Source of the DNA: Aurantiacibacter aquimixticola
Lineage (GTDB): Bacteria > Pseudomonadota > Alphaproteobacteria > Sphingomonadales > Sphingomonadaceae
NCBI RefSeq assembly: GCF_003605475.1
Contig: NZ_RAHX01000001.1
Location: 248,001-312,000, forward strand
Reading direction: 5' to 3'
DNA: 64,000 bases
Part shown: one piece after another, positions 1-8,953 of the stretch
Layout of the letters: every line of letters starts with the position of its first letter
How positions within the stretch are numbered: the first letter of the stretch is position 1
The notes under the pieces: model-generated
The model's input: only the letters and a program-made list of their open reading frames with translations
What the model was told of the DNA's origin: nothing
Databases searched by the model: none
Translations under genes and position numbers: made by a program

Positions 1-1893
1 GATATTGCCGATTGGGAAATCACCGCGACCGCGGATGCGACGCTTTCGGACTCGCTCAGCCTCACCGATCTTGCGCTCGACACGGATGCGCTGGTGCTCG
101 CCGCTGCGGCTGGCGATCTCGCGCTGGATGCCGATTTCGGCACATTCGGCGATGCAGGGTTCGAGCGGGCGGAGAGCGATACCTACACAGTCAACGCGCT
201 GGTTACCGCGCGCGGCAATCCGGTCCTGCTTCCCGCCGGTGAACTCTCCACCACGCTTATCGCCGGATATCGCGCCAACGGCATCGAAAGCGTGACGACC
301 GGCGATATCGAGTCCAGCGTCGATCTCGATCGCACGCGCTGGCAGGGCGGGATCAATCTCGGCATCCCGATCACCAGCCGCAGCGAAGGTTTCGGCGGCG
401 CGCTCGGCGACATCTCGCTCAACCTCAATGGCGGTGTCCTGGAACAATCGGATTTCGGCACGCTGACCGACTGGTCCGCCGGGATCACCTGGGGCATTTT
501 TGCCGATATCACGCTGGCGGCGACCTATGTGGAGCGTGAAAGCTCGCCGTCGCTTACCCAGCTTGGCGCGCCGCAGATCGTCACGCAGAACGTCCCCGTT
601 TTCGATTTCACGACCGGCGACACGGTGCTGGCCACGGTGACGAGCGGCGGCAATCCCGATCTGCCCGCGCAGCAGCAGAACGACTGGATTTTCCGCGCGA
701 TCTGGGAATTGCCCGAATTCGCCGACTTCCTCGACAACGGCACGTTTCAGGTCGAATATTTCGACAACAGTTCGCGGGACACCACGAGCGGTTTTCCATT
801 CCTGACGCCAGCGATCGAGGCGGCGTTTGCTGATCGTGTGACGCGCAATGATGATGGCCGCCTGACCGCACTCGACCGACGTTTCGTGACCTATGCCGAG
901 CAGGACACGCGCAGCCTGCGCTTCGGCCTCAATCTTCGCGGCTCCTTCGGCGAGCCGGACGAAGAAACGCAGGAACGTCCGGCTGGTGAGGCGCGCGGTC
1001 GCCCCGGGAGCGGAGGCAGTGAGGGCCGTCGCGGTCCGCCCAATGCGGAGCGGTTCGCACAGATCCGCGCGCAATTCTGCGAAGCCGAGCCGGACGTGCT
1101 GCTCGAACGGTTCCAGGCGGCCGCCGATGCCGCTGCCAATGGCGAGGATCCGCCGGTGGGCGAGGATGGCGAGCCGATCAGCCTGCCGCCGCGCTTGCTC
1201 GAACGGCTGACCGGAGAAGACGGTCGGATCGATCCCGAGCGCTTCAATGCGCTGCGTGAACGCTTCTGCAGCGGAGACGGCCCTCCGGCCGGGGCGCGCG
1301 GCGGCGGGGAAGGCGGCCCGCAGGCGCGCGGCGAAGGGCGGCGAGGTGGCGGCGGCGGACGCCGTGGCGGCGGTCGAGGGATTTTCGGCGCTGGCGATGG
1401 CCCACCTGTCTGGCGCTGGTTCGCCAATCTCAATTACACGGTCGCGCTGGAAAACACCGTACTGATCGCCGAAGGTATCGATCGGCTCGACCTGTTGAAT
1501 GGAGACGCCCTGTCGAGCACCGGCAATCCGCGCCACAGCGTGCGCTGGCGTAGCGGACTGTTCTATGACGGCTACGGCGCGTTTATCTTCGGCGACTACA
1601 CCGGTTCATCGCGCATTACAGGATCGGACGTGCTCGGCACGAGCAGCGATTTGTTCTTCGACGATTTCGTGAGGATTGACCTGCGCACATTCGTCGATCT
1701 CGGCCAGCGCGACGGCTTGGTGGAGGCGGTGCCCTTCTTCAAGAATGTTCGCGTGGGCTTCGATATCGAGAACATCTTCGATGCGCGCCAGCGCGTGACC
1801 GATGGCAATGGCGATACGCCGCTGGCCTATCAGCCCTTCCTGCTGGATCCGCGCGGGCGAACATTCGAGCTGGAGTTTCGGAAGTTGTTCTAG
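1..1893 (+). CDS. TonB-dependent receptor, 5'-truncated by window edge
   Basis: The frame is open from base 1 to the TAG at 1891-1893, so the gene starts outside the window; 630 residues are visible. It reads as the beta-barrel part of an outer-membrane TonB-dependent receptor: alternating aromatic and polar strands, a late block with NIFDARQRV typical of the last strands, and a terminal Phe (FELEFRKLF) as expected for Bam-assembled barrels. Residues about 315-467 (bases about 945-1400) interrupt the barrel with a Gly/Arg-rich, partly charged insert. It holds two similar helical motifs, ERFAQIRAQFC and ERFNALRERFC, with Cys360 and Cys423 in fragment numbering. Substrate unknown. The plug domain and TonB box are not in the window. 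The family assignment rests on barrel texture and C-terminus, so it is good but not certain. Confidence 0.8.
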   Translation, partial: DIADWEITATADATLSDSLSLTDLALDTDALVLAAAAGDLALDADFGTFGDAGFERAESDTYTVNALVTARGNPVLLPAGELSTTLIAGYRANGIESVTTGDIESSVDLDRTRWQGGINLGIPITSRSEGFGGALGDISLNLNGGVLEQSDFGTLTDWSAGITWGIFADITLAATYVERESSPSLTQLGAPQIVTQNVPVFDFTTGDTVLATVTSGGNPDLPAQQQNDWIFRAIWELPEFADFLDNGTFQVEYFDNSSRDTTSGFPFLTPAIEAAFADRVTRNDDGRLTALDRRFVTYAEQDTRSLRFGLNLRGSFGEPDEETQERPAGEARGRPGSGGSEGRRGPPNAERFAQIRAQFCEAEPDVLLERFQAAADAAANGEDPPVGEDGEPISLPPRLLERLTGEDGRIDPERFNALRERFCSGDGPPAGARGGGEGGPQARGEGRRGGGGGRRGGGRGIFGAGDGPPVWRWFANLNYTVALENTVLIAEGIDRLDLLNGDALSSTGNPRHSVRWRSGLFYDGYGAFIFGDYTGSSRITGSDVLGTSSDLFFDDFVRIDLRTFVDLGQRDGLVEAVPFFKNVRVGFDIENIFDARQRVTDGNGDTPLAYQPFLLDPRGRTFELEFRKLF

Positions 1894-1897
1894 GCTT

Positions 1898-1979
1898 CGT
1901 CATTGCGAGCGCAGCGAAGCAATCCAGTGCCGGCGTTTGCACTGGATTGCCGCGTCGCCTTCGGCTCCTCGCAATGACG
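1898..1979. repeat. Palindromic intergenic repeat, copy 1
   Basis: The 82-bp element has outer arms CGTCATTGCGAG (1898-1909) and CTCGCAATGACG (1968-1979) that are perfect inverted repeats. An inner perfect 12-bp inverted repeat, GCAATCCAGTGC / GCACTGGATTGC (1919-1930 and 1939-1950), flanks an 8-base loop. It starts 4 bases after the stop of the receptor gene and ends next to the convergent FAD oxidoreductase stop. A second copy lies at 17110-17188. The type resembles the widespread TCATTGCGAG palindromes of many bacterial genomes. Likely roles are transcript 3'-end structure or a non-autonomous mobile repeat (inference). Confidence 0.9.
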
Positions 1980-1980
1980 T

Positions 1981-3162
1981 TTAGAGAGCGCTTCCCGCCG
2001 CGTAGCCGCTCGCCCAGGCCCATTGGAAATTGTACCCGCCGAGCCAGCCGGTGACGTCGACCGCCTCTCCGATGGCATGAAGGCCTGGCACGCTTTTCGC
2101 CTCCATCGTCTTGGACGATAGCTCCGCCGTCGAGATGCCGCCCGCCGTCACTTCGGCCTTGGCGAAGCCCTCACTGCCATTCGGGTTGAAGCGCCATGCG
2201 CTCAGCCGCTCCTCCGCCGCCCGCAACCGCTTGTCCGGCACATTGCCGAGATCGCCCTCAATACCGAGCTGATCCACCAGCACGTCGGCCAGCCTGTCCG
2301 GCAAGGCATCGCGCAATATCGAGCGCAAATGCACAGATGGCGTGTCCCGCTTTGCTTCCAGCAGCCAGCCTGGCGCGCGGTCCGGCAGGAAGCGGATCGT
2401 CACCGGCTCGCCATGCTTCCAATAACTCGACGCCTGCAGGATGGACGGCCCGGACAGCCCGCGATGGGTAAAAAGTGCCGCCTCGCGAAACGCGGTCTTT
2501 CCTGCTCTCGCCTCGACCTCTGCGGCGACGCCCGACAATTCGCGGAACAGCACCTCCTCGCCGCCCAGCGTCAGCGGCACCAGGGCGGGGCGCGGCTCGA
2601 CCACTTTCAGGCCGAATTGTCGGGCGAGGCCGTAGGCGAAATCGCTCGCGCCCATTTTCGGGATGCTCGGCCCGCCAGTCGCGACGACGATAGCCCGTGC
2701 GGTGAAGCGACCGTGCTGCGTAGTGGCGGAGAAGAGCTCACCCTCGCGAGCCACCGCGCTCACTTCCTCGCGGCAGCGGATCGTGACTTTGCCCGGCCCC
2801 GCAGCGCATTCCTCCAGCAGCATGTCGACGATCTGGCGTGCCGAACCGTCGCAGAATAGCTGGCCGAGCGTCTTTTCATGCCATGCGATGCCGTGCCGCT
2901 CCACCAGGTCGAGGAAATCGCGCGCCGTGTAACGGGACAGCGCGCTCTTCGCGAAATGCGGATTGGCGCTGAGATAATTGGCCGGACCCGCTCCGATATT
3001 GGTGAAATTGCAGCGCCCGCCCCCCGAGATCAGGATTTTCTTCCCGACCTTATCGCTGCGCTCCAGCACCAGAACATCGCGGCCACGCTGTCCGGCGATT
3101 GCGGCGCAGAACAGCCCGGCGGCCCCACCGCCAAGCACGATGGCATCGAAATGCTCGGCCAT
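1981..3162 (-). CDS. BaiN/HI0933-family FAD-dependent oxidoreductase
   Basis: The 393-residue flavoprotein opens with a Rossmann dinucleotide motif, VLGGGAAGLFCA (residues about 9-20), then ERSDKVGKKILISGGGRCNFTN, the hallmark of the HI0933/YhiN/BaiN family. A second nucleotide-binding-like stretch, VVATGGPSIPKMGASDFAY, and a C-terminal GWLGGYNFQWAWASGYAAG complete the family pattern. Members are cytoplasmic; some are reported as aminoacetone oxidases or bile-acid related reductases, but the physiological substrate is unknown. The ATG at 3162 shares one base with the stop of the upstream permease (TGATG), so the two are probably translationally coupled. It converges with the receptor gene across the palindromic repeat. 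Confidence 0.92.
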   Translation of the reverse strand: MAEHFDAIVLGGGAAGLFCAAIAGQRGRDVLVLERSDKVGKKILISGGGRCNFTNIGAGPANYLSANPHFAKSALSRYTARDFLDLVERHGIAWHEKTLGQLFCDGSARQIVDMLLEECAAGPGKVTIRCREEVSAVAREGELFSATTQHGRFTARAIVVATGGPSIPKMGASDFAYGLARQFGLKVVEPRPALVPLTLGGEEVLFRELSGVAAEVEARAGKTAFREAALFTHRGLSGPSILQASSYWKHGEPVTIRFLPDRAPGWLLEAKRDTPSVHLRSILRDALPDRLADVLVDQLGIEGDLGNVPDKRLRAAEERLSAWRFNPNGSEGFAKAEVTAGGISTAELSSKTMEAKSVPGLHAIGEAVDVTGWLGGYNFQWAWASGYAAGSAL

Positions 3163-4442
3163 CAGGGGGTCGGGAGCGCGGTTTCCGGCTCCCGCCGTGC
3201 CGCCACGAAATAGAGGACCGTGCCGAGCGCGACCATTCCGAGGAAGACGGTCACCGCCTGTCCACTCACTTGCAGGGCGACGAACAGGCTCACCGCTATG
3301 GCGATGATGGCGCAGGCGAGATGGATCGGGTTCAATCTGCCCTCACGAAATTCGAGCGTGGGCAGCGCGGCGGCACAGATGCCGTACGTCACCAGCCGGA
3401 TCAGCGTGCCAGCCACCGCCAGCACGGCGAAGCCTTCCCATACGCCGAACAGGATCGATGCGCCGCCGGTGAACAGGATAGCGTTGGCCGGCGTCCCGTA
3501 TTTCTCGCTCACGCCGAGGAACCAGCGCGGCAGCATGCCTCGCTGCGCCATGCCGTAGATGAGGCGCGGCTGGGTGGTCGACCCGTTGAAATTGTTGGCG
3601 GCGATGCTGAAGGCGGCGGCCACGACGATGGCGACCGCGCCGATATCGCCCATCGTTTCCAGCGCCGCGCCGGCCAGCGCGTTGTCCTCGTTCGGCACGG
3701 CAGGCGCGATAGCGAGATAGGCCCAGATCACCGCCATGTAGAGCGCAGTAACAGCGGCGACCATCGTCACGATGGCGAGCGGAATGTCGCGGCGCGGACG
3801 CTTCATTTCGCCCGCCGGTTCCGTCACCGCCTCGAACCCCATGAAGGCGTAGAAGGTGAGGAGGACAACCGTCTCCACCTTGCTGAATTCGGGGATGGCG
3901 AAACCGATGCCGGGATTGCCCGCAAACAGCGCCGAGACGACCAGCGCGACGAGTGGCACCACCTTGATTACCGTCATCACGCCCAGCGCACCGACCGCAC
4001 GCGTCATGCCGACGAGGTTCACCCAGGTGATGATCGCAAGGATCGTCGCGATCGCGCCTGCCTCCATCACCGGGTCGGCCATCCAGGGAAACAGCGCGGC
4101 GAGGTAAGCGACCATGACGCTGGTGTTGGCGGCGGCGGTGACGATGGCGCTGGCATAGCGCGCCCACCCGGCCTGAAAGCCGACGAAGCGCCCGAAGGCC
4201 GCCTCTCCATAGAGCACAGGCCCGCCGCTATTCTCGAACCGCCCCGCAAGCCAGGCATAGCACAGCGCCAGCGGCATGAAGGCGACGCCGCCCGCCAGCA
4301 TCAGCCACGGGGCGAAGCTGCCGACGCCTGCGGCCAGCACGGCGGGCAGGGCGAAGATCCCCGCGCCGATCATGCCGTTCACCGGAAAGAGCGCCGTGCC
4401 CCAGAAGCCGACCGTGCGCGGCGGTGCCGTGAGTTTGTCCAT
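3162..4442 (-). CDS. APC-family amino acid permease
   Basis: The protein has 426 residues and about 12 hydrophobic segments. It begins MDKLTAPPRTVGFWGTALFP and then has NGMIGAGIFALP, the first-helix signature of the amino acid-polyamine-organocation superfamily. Glycine-rich helices and FYAFMGFEAVTEPAGEMKRP (helix 6 region plus following loop) agree. Substrate cannot be read from sequence. The frame stays open upstream to an ATG at 4595, but that would overlap uvrC on the other strand by about 75 bases and adds a non-hydrophobic tail, so the ATG at 4442 is preferred. It sits divergently from uvrC (76-base gap) and overlaps the downstream oxidoreductase start by one base. Confidence 0.88.
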   Translation of the reverse strand: MDKLTAPPRTVGFWGTALFPVNGMIGAGIFALPAVLAAGVGSFAPWLMLAGGVAFMPLALCYAWLAGRFENSGGPVLYGEAAFGRFVGFQAGWARYASAIVTAAANTSVMVAYLAALFPWMADPVMEAGAIATILAIITWVNLVGMTRAVGALGVMTVIKVVPLVALVVSALFAGNPGIGFAIPEFSKVETVVLLTFYAFMGFEAVTEPAGEMKRPRRDIPLAIVTMVAAVTALYMAVIWAYLAIAPAVPNEDNALAGAALETMGDIGAVAIVVAAAFSIAANNFNGSTTQPRLIYGMAQRGMLPRWFLGVSEKYGTPANAILFTGGASILFGVWEGFAVLAVAGTLIRLVTYGICAAALPTLEFREGRLNPIHLACAIIAIAVSLFVALQVSGQAVTVFLGMVALGTVLYFVAARREPETALPTP

Positions 4443-4518
4443 CGGCGGGGAGATGCCCGCCTGCGCCCGGCGAAGCAAGCGATTGAGAAACGCGCATCCC
4501 CCGCCTATCTCCTCAACC

Positions 4519-6468
4519 ATGTCGCGCACCGAAGCAGGTTCTCCGCCCGATCCCCGGGGCAAGGAGCGGTTCAACGAAGAGCGCGCGACGTACACGGTGA
4601 AAGGCGGCAGCAGTCAGCCCGATCTCGAGGTCGGCGTGAAGGCCATTCGCGATGTCGTGAAGGTGCTGAAGCCGACGCCGGGCGTCTACCGGATGCTCGA
4701 TGCGCGGGGCGATGTGCTCTATGTCGGCAAGGCGCGCAGCCTGAAGGCGCGGGTGGCCAATTACACGCAGATCAAGGCGCTATCCAACCGCTTGCAGCGC
4801 ATGGTCAGCCAGTGCCGCGGCATGGAAATCGTCACGACGGGATCGGAGGCCGACGCGCTGCTGCTGGAAGCGCAGTTCATCAAGAGATTTCGCCCGCCTT
4901 ACAACGTCTTGCTGCGCGATGATAAAAGCTTTCCTTTCATCCTGCTGCGCGAGGGGCACGACTATCCGCGCATCCAGAAGCATCGCGGCGCGCGGCGGGC
5001 AAAGGGCAGCTATTACGGACCCTTCGCCAGCGCCGGCAGCGTCAACACGACGATTAATGCGCTGCAGAAACTGTTCCTGCTAAGGTCTTGCACGGACAGC
5101 TTTTTCAGTCGTCGGGACAGGCCCTGCCTGCTTTATCAGATCAAGCGTTGCAGTGCGCCGTGCGTCGGCCGGATCGACAAGGACGGCTATGACCAGCTGA
5201 TCCAGGAGGCGAAGGATTTTCTCGGCGGGAAGTCGGGCGCGGTGCAGGCGCGGATCGAAAAGCAGATGGCCAAGGCGGCCGAGGATCTCGACTTCGAAAC
5301 CGCCGCCCTGCTGCGCGACCGCTTGCGCGCGGCGACCTTCATTCAGGGCTCTCAGGCAGTCAACGCGGACGGTGTGGGCGACGCCGATGTCTTCGCGCTT
5401 CATGCCAAGGGCGGCCAGATCGCGGTGCAGGGCTTCTTCGTTCGCGGCGGACAGAACTGGGGCCACCGCGCCTTCTTTCCGAAGAACACGGGCGACCTGG
5501 AAGAAGGCGAAGTGCTCGCCGATGTGCTGCTGCAATTCTACGAAGAAGTGCCGCCGCCGCGCCATATCCTCATCGATCGTGAATTGCCCGAGCAGGAACT
5601 GTTGGAGGAAGCCTTCAGCGGCTTGGCCGAGCGCAAGGTGGCCATTTCCACGCCCCAGCGGGGTGAACGCCGCAAGCTGATGGAGCAGGCCAAGCGCAAC
5701 GCCGTCGAAGCGCTGGAACGGCGCCTTGCCGAAAGCGGCACGCAGGCGAAAGTCATGCGCGAGTTGACCGAATTTCTCGAGCTGCCCGAAGTGCCGACGC
5801 GGATCGAGGTCTACGACAACAGCCATATCCAGGGTGCAAAGGCGGTGGGTGCGTTCATCGTCGCCGGGCCGGAAGGCTTCGTGAAGAACCAGTATCGCAA
5901 GTTCAACATCAAGACCGCGCAGACGAATGACGATTTCGGCATGATGCGCGAAGTCATGGAGCGCCGCTTCAGCCGCGCGATGAAGGAGGATCCGGATCGC
6001 GAGAAGGCGGGAGTGTGGCCCGATCTCGTCCTGATCGACGGGGGCAAGGGGCAGATGTCCTCCGTGCGCGACACTTTGGAGGAGCTTGGCATCGACGACG
6101 TGCCGCTGATCGCCATCGCGAAGGGTCCGCATCATGGGCGTGAAGGGCGCGAAGTCTTCCACTTTCCCGACGGGCGCGAAAAGACGCTGCCGACCAATTC
6201 GCCTGTGCTGTTCTATCTCCAGCGCCTGCGCGACGAGGTGCACCGCTTCGTCATCGGCGCCCACCGCGCGAAACGCAGCCGCGCCATCACCGCATCACCG
6301 CTGGATGAAATCCCCGGTATCGGCCCGGCCCGAAAGCGCGCGCTGCTGCTGCATTTCGGCACAGCCAGCAAGGTCCGCGCCGCGGCGCTGGACGATCTGA
6401 AACGCGTGCCCGGCGTCAGCGAGAGCGTCGCGCAGACAGTGTATGACTTCTACCACGCGAGCGGGTGA
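4519..6468 (+). CDS. uvrC: UvrABC excinuclease subunit C
   Basis: UvrC makes both incisions in nucleotide excision repair after UvrA/UvrB damage recognition. The 649-residue product has the expected order: GIY-YIG nuclease (PTPGVYRML ... VLYVGKA), a Cys-containing segment (RSCTDSFFSRRDRPCLLYQIKRCSAPC), a UVR motif for UvrB contact (EKQMAKAAEDLDFETAALLRD), the RNase H-like second nuclease (EVYDNSHIQGAKAVGAF, VLIDGGKGQ), and C-terminal helix-hairpin-helix motifs (IPGIGPARKRALLLHFG). The frame extends further upstream, but ATG 4519 (MSRTEAGSPPD) gives a normal length and avoids overlap with the divergent permease. No strong Shine-Dalgarno is visible. It ends 6 bases from the convergent CDGSH gene. 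Confidence 0.97.
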   Translation: MSRTEAGSPPDPRGKERFNEERATYTVKGGSSQPDLEVGVKAIRDVVKVLKPTPGVYRMLDARGDVLYVGKARSLKARVANYTQIKALSNRLQRMVSQCRGMEIVTTGSEADALLLEAQFIKRFRPPYNVLLRDDKSFPFILLREGHDYPRIQKHRGARRAKGSYYGPFASAGSVNTTINALQKLFLLRSCTDSFFSRRDRPCLLYQIKRCSAPCVGRIDKDGYDQLIQEAKDFLGGKSGAVQARIEKQMAKAAEDLDFETAALLRDRLRAATFIQGSQAVNADGVGDADVFALHAKGGQIAVQGFFVRGGQNWGHRAFFPKNTGDLEEGEVLADVLLQFYEEVPPPRHILIDRELPEQELLEEAFSGLAERKVAISTPQRGERRKLMEQAKRNAVEALERRLAESGTQAKVMRELTEFLELPEVPTRIEVYDNSHIQGAKAVGAFIVAGPEGFVKNQYRKFNIKTAQTNDDFGMMREVMERRFSRAMKEDPDREKAGVWPDLVLIDGGKGQMSSVRDTLEELGIDDVPLIAIAKGPHHGREGREVFHFPDGREKTLPTNSPVLFYLQRLRDEVHRFVIGAHRAKRSRAITASPLDEIPGIGPARKRALLLHFGTASKVRAAALDDLKRVPGVSESVAQTVYDFYHASG

Positions 6469-6474
6469 GGCGCC

Positions 6475-7164
6475 TCACCGCGTCCCGTCGCTCCAGCCGC
6501 CTTTCATGTGCGAGCCGTCGCAGAAGGGCTTGTTGCCGCTCTGGCCGCAGCGGCACAGCGCCATGCGGTTGCGAAGCTCGTAATCCTCGCCATCGGCGGA
6601 AACGACGCGCAGGCCGCCTTCGACATAGAGCGGTCCGGAGCATTCCTCCGCCGGATCCTGCGTGACGGAAATGCGCTGTCCGCGCTGGGCGTGGACGGGT
6701 TCTCCGGTCTCGTTATCGATCGCGACCAAACGGCCCGATACGCAGTTCGATATCTGGTCGAGGAAAATGGCCGCATGCTCCGGATCGTCGGTCTTCTCGA
6801 CCTCTTCCCACACCGTCTTGTGCGTGTCGCAGAAGCGGGCGATGGCGCAGAGATCTTCCTGGTCGAGCAGGGTATAGCGCGGGCCTTCCATGCGCTTGGC
6901 CTGCTTTTCGTAAGGCGCGCGGTCGGCGACCTCGGTGCCGTCGAAGCCCTCTTCCGCGTGGGAGCCGTCGCAGAAGGGCGCGTTGCTGCTCTGGCCGCAG
7001 CGGCACAGCATCATGGTGGGCTTGGACTCGAAATCGCCGGTCTGCTGCCAGTTAATGCTCTCGCCCGCAGCATTCACGCCGATGGCCTGTTCGATCAGCG
7101 GCACGCGGCCTTCGACCTTGTAGGGGCCGTCCTTGGTGACGGTGATCTTCATGTCATCGGCCAT
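6475..7164 (-). CDS. Double CDGSH iron-sulfur protein
   Basis: The 229-residue soluble protein carries two CDGSH 2Fe-2S motifs of the mitoNEET type, each with the 3Cys-1His ligand set: CRCGQSSNAPFCDGSH (Cys54, Cys56, Cys65, His69) and CRCGQSGNKPFCDGSH (Cys204, Cys206, Cys215, His219). Between them lies a segment with further conserved-looking Cys (DLCAIARFCDTH ... SNCVSGRLVA), as in multidomain bacterial CDGSH proteins. Likely role is electron or cluster transfer or redox sensing; partner unknown. Start ATG 7164 is one base after the TGA of the upstream EcsC gene, so co-translation is likely. Confidence 0.92.
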   Translation of the reverse strand: MADDMKITVTKDGPYKVEGRVPLIEQAIGVNAAGESINWQQTGDFESKPTMMLCRCGQSSNAPFCDGSHAEEGFDGTEVADRAPYEKQAKRMEGPRYTLLDQEDLCAIARFCDTHKTVWEEVEKTDDPEHAAIFLDQISNCVSGRLVAIDNETGEPVHAQRGQRISVTQDPAEECSGPLYVEGGLRVVSADGEDYELRNRMALCRCGQSGNKPFCDGSHMKGGWSDGTR

Positions 7165-7165
7165 G

Positions 7166-7903
7166 TCATTGCTCCACGAGATTGCTTTGCGCGCGCATGC
7201 GGCGTTCCTGAAAGGCGAAGCGCGCGGCCTTGCCGACATCGCCCTGAAAGGAGATGTTGACGGTGGCGCCTACGGCCGATCCCACGACCGGCACCAACAT
7301 TCCCGCCCGGCTGCGGAATCCGGCAAGGGCAATGGCGCGAGAGACGCGCTCTATCGCCTGGTCGACCACCGGCAGGATGCGCTTGTGATCGGCGATGATG
7401 AGATCCCCATGGGGACCGATCATCGCCTCCAGAGCGGCAATGCGCGCCTTGCGCTCCTTCGGATCGTTGATGGCGCTGAGTTCGAGGATTTGCAGGCGGA
7501 ACAGCTTCTCCCGCTCGCCTTCGCCATCATAGCCATAGGCGCGCCCGGTGTCGCGGATGACCCGCAGCGCGATGCCGATGGTGGCGGGGATATCGAGCCC
7601 GGCTGTCAGCACGCCACCGAGGCCGGCCGCAGCCCCGCTTGCCCCGCTGATCCCGCGCGCAGCACGGGATACGCGCTCCGAAGCGCGACGTGCGGCGGCG
7701 ATGTCTTTGGGGTCGTGATCGAAGTTCACCAGCGCAGGCGCGCCGACGGCGGAGTCGATACCTTTAAGCACCGCCTCAACCAGCGATTTCGGCACGATGT
7801 CGGCAACCGTCTTGCCGAGCGGGTGGGTGAGGCGTTCGACTCCGCGGCCGAGCCAGGAGGCCTTGCTGCGACGAAAACGGTCCTGCTGTTTCTGGAAATC
7901 CAT
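7166..7903 (-). CDS. EcsC family protein
   Basis: The 245-residue protein matches the EcsC family: a basic N-terminus (QKQQDRFRRSKASWLGRGVERLTHP), a Gly/Ala-rich central region (ARGISGASGAAAGLGGVLTAGLDIPATIGIALRVIRDTG) that may associate with membrane, and a C-terminal GMLVPVVGSAVGATVNISFQGDVG. The family is named after Bacillus EcsC; its biochemical function is unknown. It lies directly upstream of the CDGSH gene with one intervening base, and 39 bases downstream of tesB on the same strand. Confidence 0.85.
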   Translation of the reverse strand: MDFQKQQDRFRRSKASWLGRGVERLTHPLGKTVADIVPKSLVEAVLKGIDSAVGAPALVNFDHDPKDIAAARRASERVSRAARGISGASGAAAGLGGVLTAGLDIPATIGIALRVIRDTGRAYGYDGEGEREKLFRLQILELSAINDPKERKARIAALEAMIGPHGDLIIADHKRILPVVDQAIERVSRAIALAGFRSRAGMLVPVVGSAVGATVNISFQGDVGKAARFAFQERRMRAQSNLVEQ

Positions 7904-7942
7904 GCGGAGGAAACGGCGTGCCGGCGCGCCCGTTCCGCCGCA

Positions 7943-8839
7943 TCATTCCATATGGCGCAGCATGCCTTCCTGCGTCACGCTGGCGACCAGCCGTCCGTCG
8001 CGCGTGAAGACCTGTCCGCGCGAATAGCCGCGCCCGCCGCCGGACCACGGCGCTTCCATCGCAAACAGGAGCCAGTCGTCGAGCGAGAAGGCCTCGTGAA
8101 ACCAGACGGCATGATCGAGGCTCGCGCCCTTGACCTGGCCGCTATGGATGCTCTTGCCGTGCGGCTGCAGCGCGGTGGCAAGGATCTGGAAATCGGAGAT
8201 GAACGCCAGCGCCGCGCGATGAACGGCGGGGTCCGACGGCAGGGGAGCAATGGTGCGGAACCACACATGGCTGACGGCGGGGCGCTTTTGCGGCGCAAGC
8301 CAGTCGCGCGGCTCGACCGACCGGAAATCGACCGGGAAGGGACGCAGCAGCAATTGCTTGATCGGGCCGTCCGGCACCTTGCCGGCAATATCCTGGCGGA
8401 TCTCGGCGTCCGGCGTCAGTTCTTCCGGCGGCGCGATATCGGGCATGTCGGGATGCTGGTGGCGCGGCCCCTCGACCGGCGTCTGGAAGCTGGCGGTGAG
8501 GTTGAGGATGGGCTTGCCTTCCTGGCTCGCCACGACGCGGCGATTGGAAAAGCTGCGTCCGTCCAGATCGCGCTTCACCCGGTATTCGATGGGCAGATCG
8601 TCGCTGCCGGGGCGCAGGAAATAGGCGTGGAGCGAGTGCACATCGCGCCCATCTGCCACCGTGCGGCTCGCCGCGCCGAGCGCCTGCGCAATGGCCTGTC
8701 CGCCGAAAACGCGCCCTGTGCCGTCCGGCCGGCGGCGCCCTATGAAGGTATCGCCGCCCTTCGCGTCGAGATCGAGCAGGAAGACGAGGTCGGCGACGAT
8801 CTTTTCCGGCGTCAGATTGCTGGCTTGCGCTGATTCCAT
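7943..8839 (-). CDS. tesB: Acyl-CoA thioesterase II
   Basis: The enzyme hydrolyses acyl-CoA thioesters to free acid and CoA. The 298-residue protein has the double hot-dog architecture of TesB. The N-terminal domain contains RVFGGQAIAQALGAASRTV. The C-terminal domain carries the catalytic residues: Asp in FISDFQI, a Ser in the position usually held by Thr (ASLDHAVWFH), and Gln in SVTQEGML. Length is close to the roughly 290 residues usual for the family. The hppA terminator lies just upstream, so it is probably transcribed from its own promoter between 8840 and 8886. Confidence 0.95.
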   Translation of the reverse strand: MESAQASNLTPEKIVADLVFLLDLDAKGGDTFIGRRRPDGTGRVFGGQAIAQALGAASRTVADGRDVHSLHAYFLRPGSDDLPIEYRVKRDLDGRSFSNRRVVASQEGKPILNLTASFQTPVEGPRHQHPDMPDIAPPEELTPDAEIRQDIAGKVPDGPIKQLLLRPFPVDFRSVEPRDWLAPQKRPAVSHVWFRTIAPLPSDPAVHRAALAFISDFQILATALQPHGKSIHSGQVKGASLDHAVWFHEAFSLDDWLLFAMEAPWSGGGRGYSRGQVFTRDGRLVASVTQEGMLRHME

Positions 8840-8886
8840 GGCTGCGGCCCATGGCGGCGCGCGCGGCCATCCGTCAAGCCATACGC

Positions 8887-8919
8887 AAAAGCCCCGCCCG
8901 GATCGTCTCCGGGCGGGGC
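8887..8919 (-). terminator. Rho-independent terminator of hppA
   Basis: A perfect 11-bp stem, GCCCCGCCCGG (8891-8901) with CCGGGCGGGGC (8909-8919), encloses a 7-base loop. Read on the minus strand it is followed by a TTTT run (8890-8887). It lies 35 bases beyond the hppA stop. Confidence 0.93.
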
Positions 8920-8953
8920 CATTTGTCCGCGCTCCGCTAGCGAGGGAAGCGGA

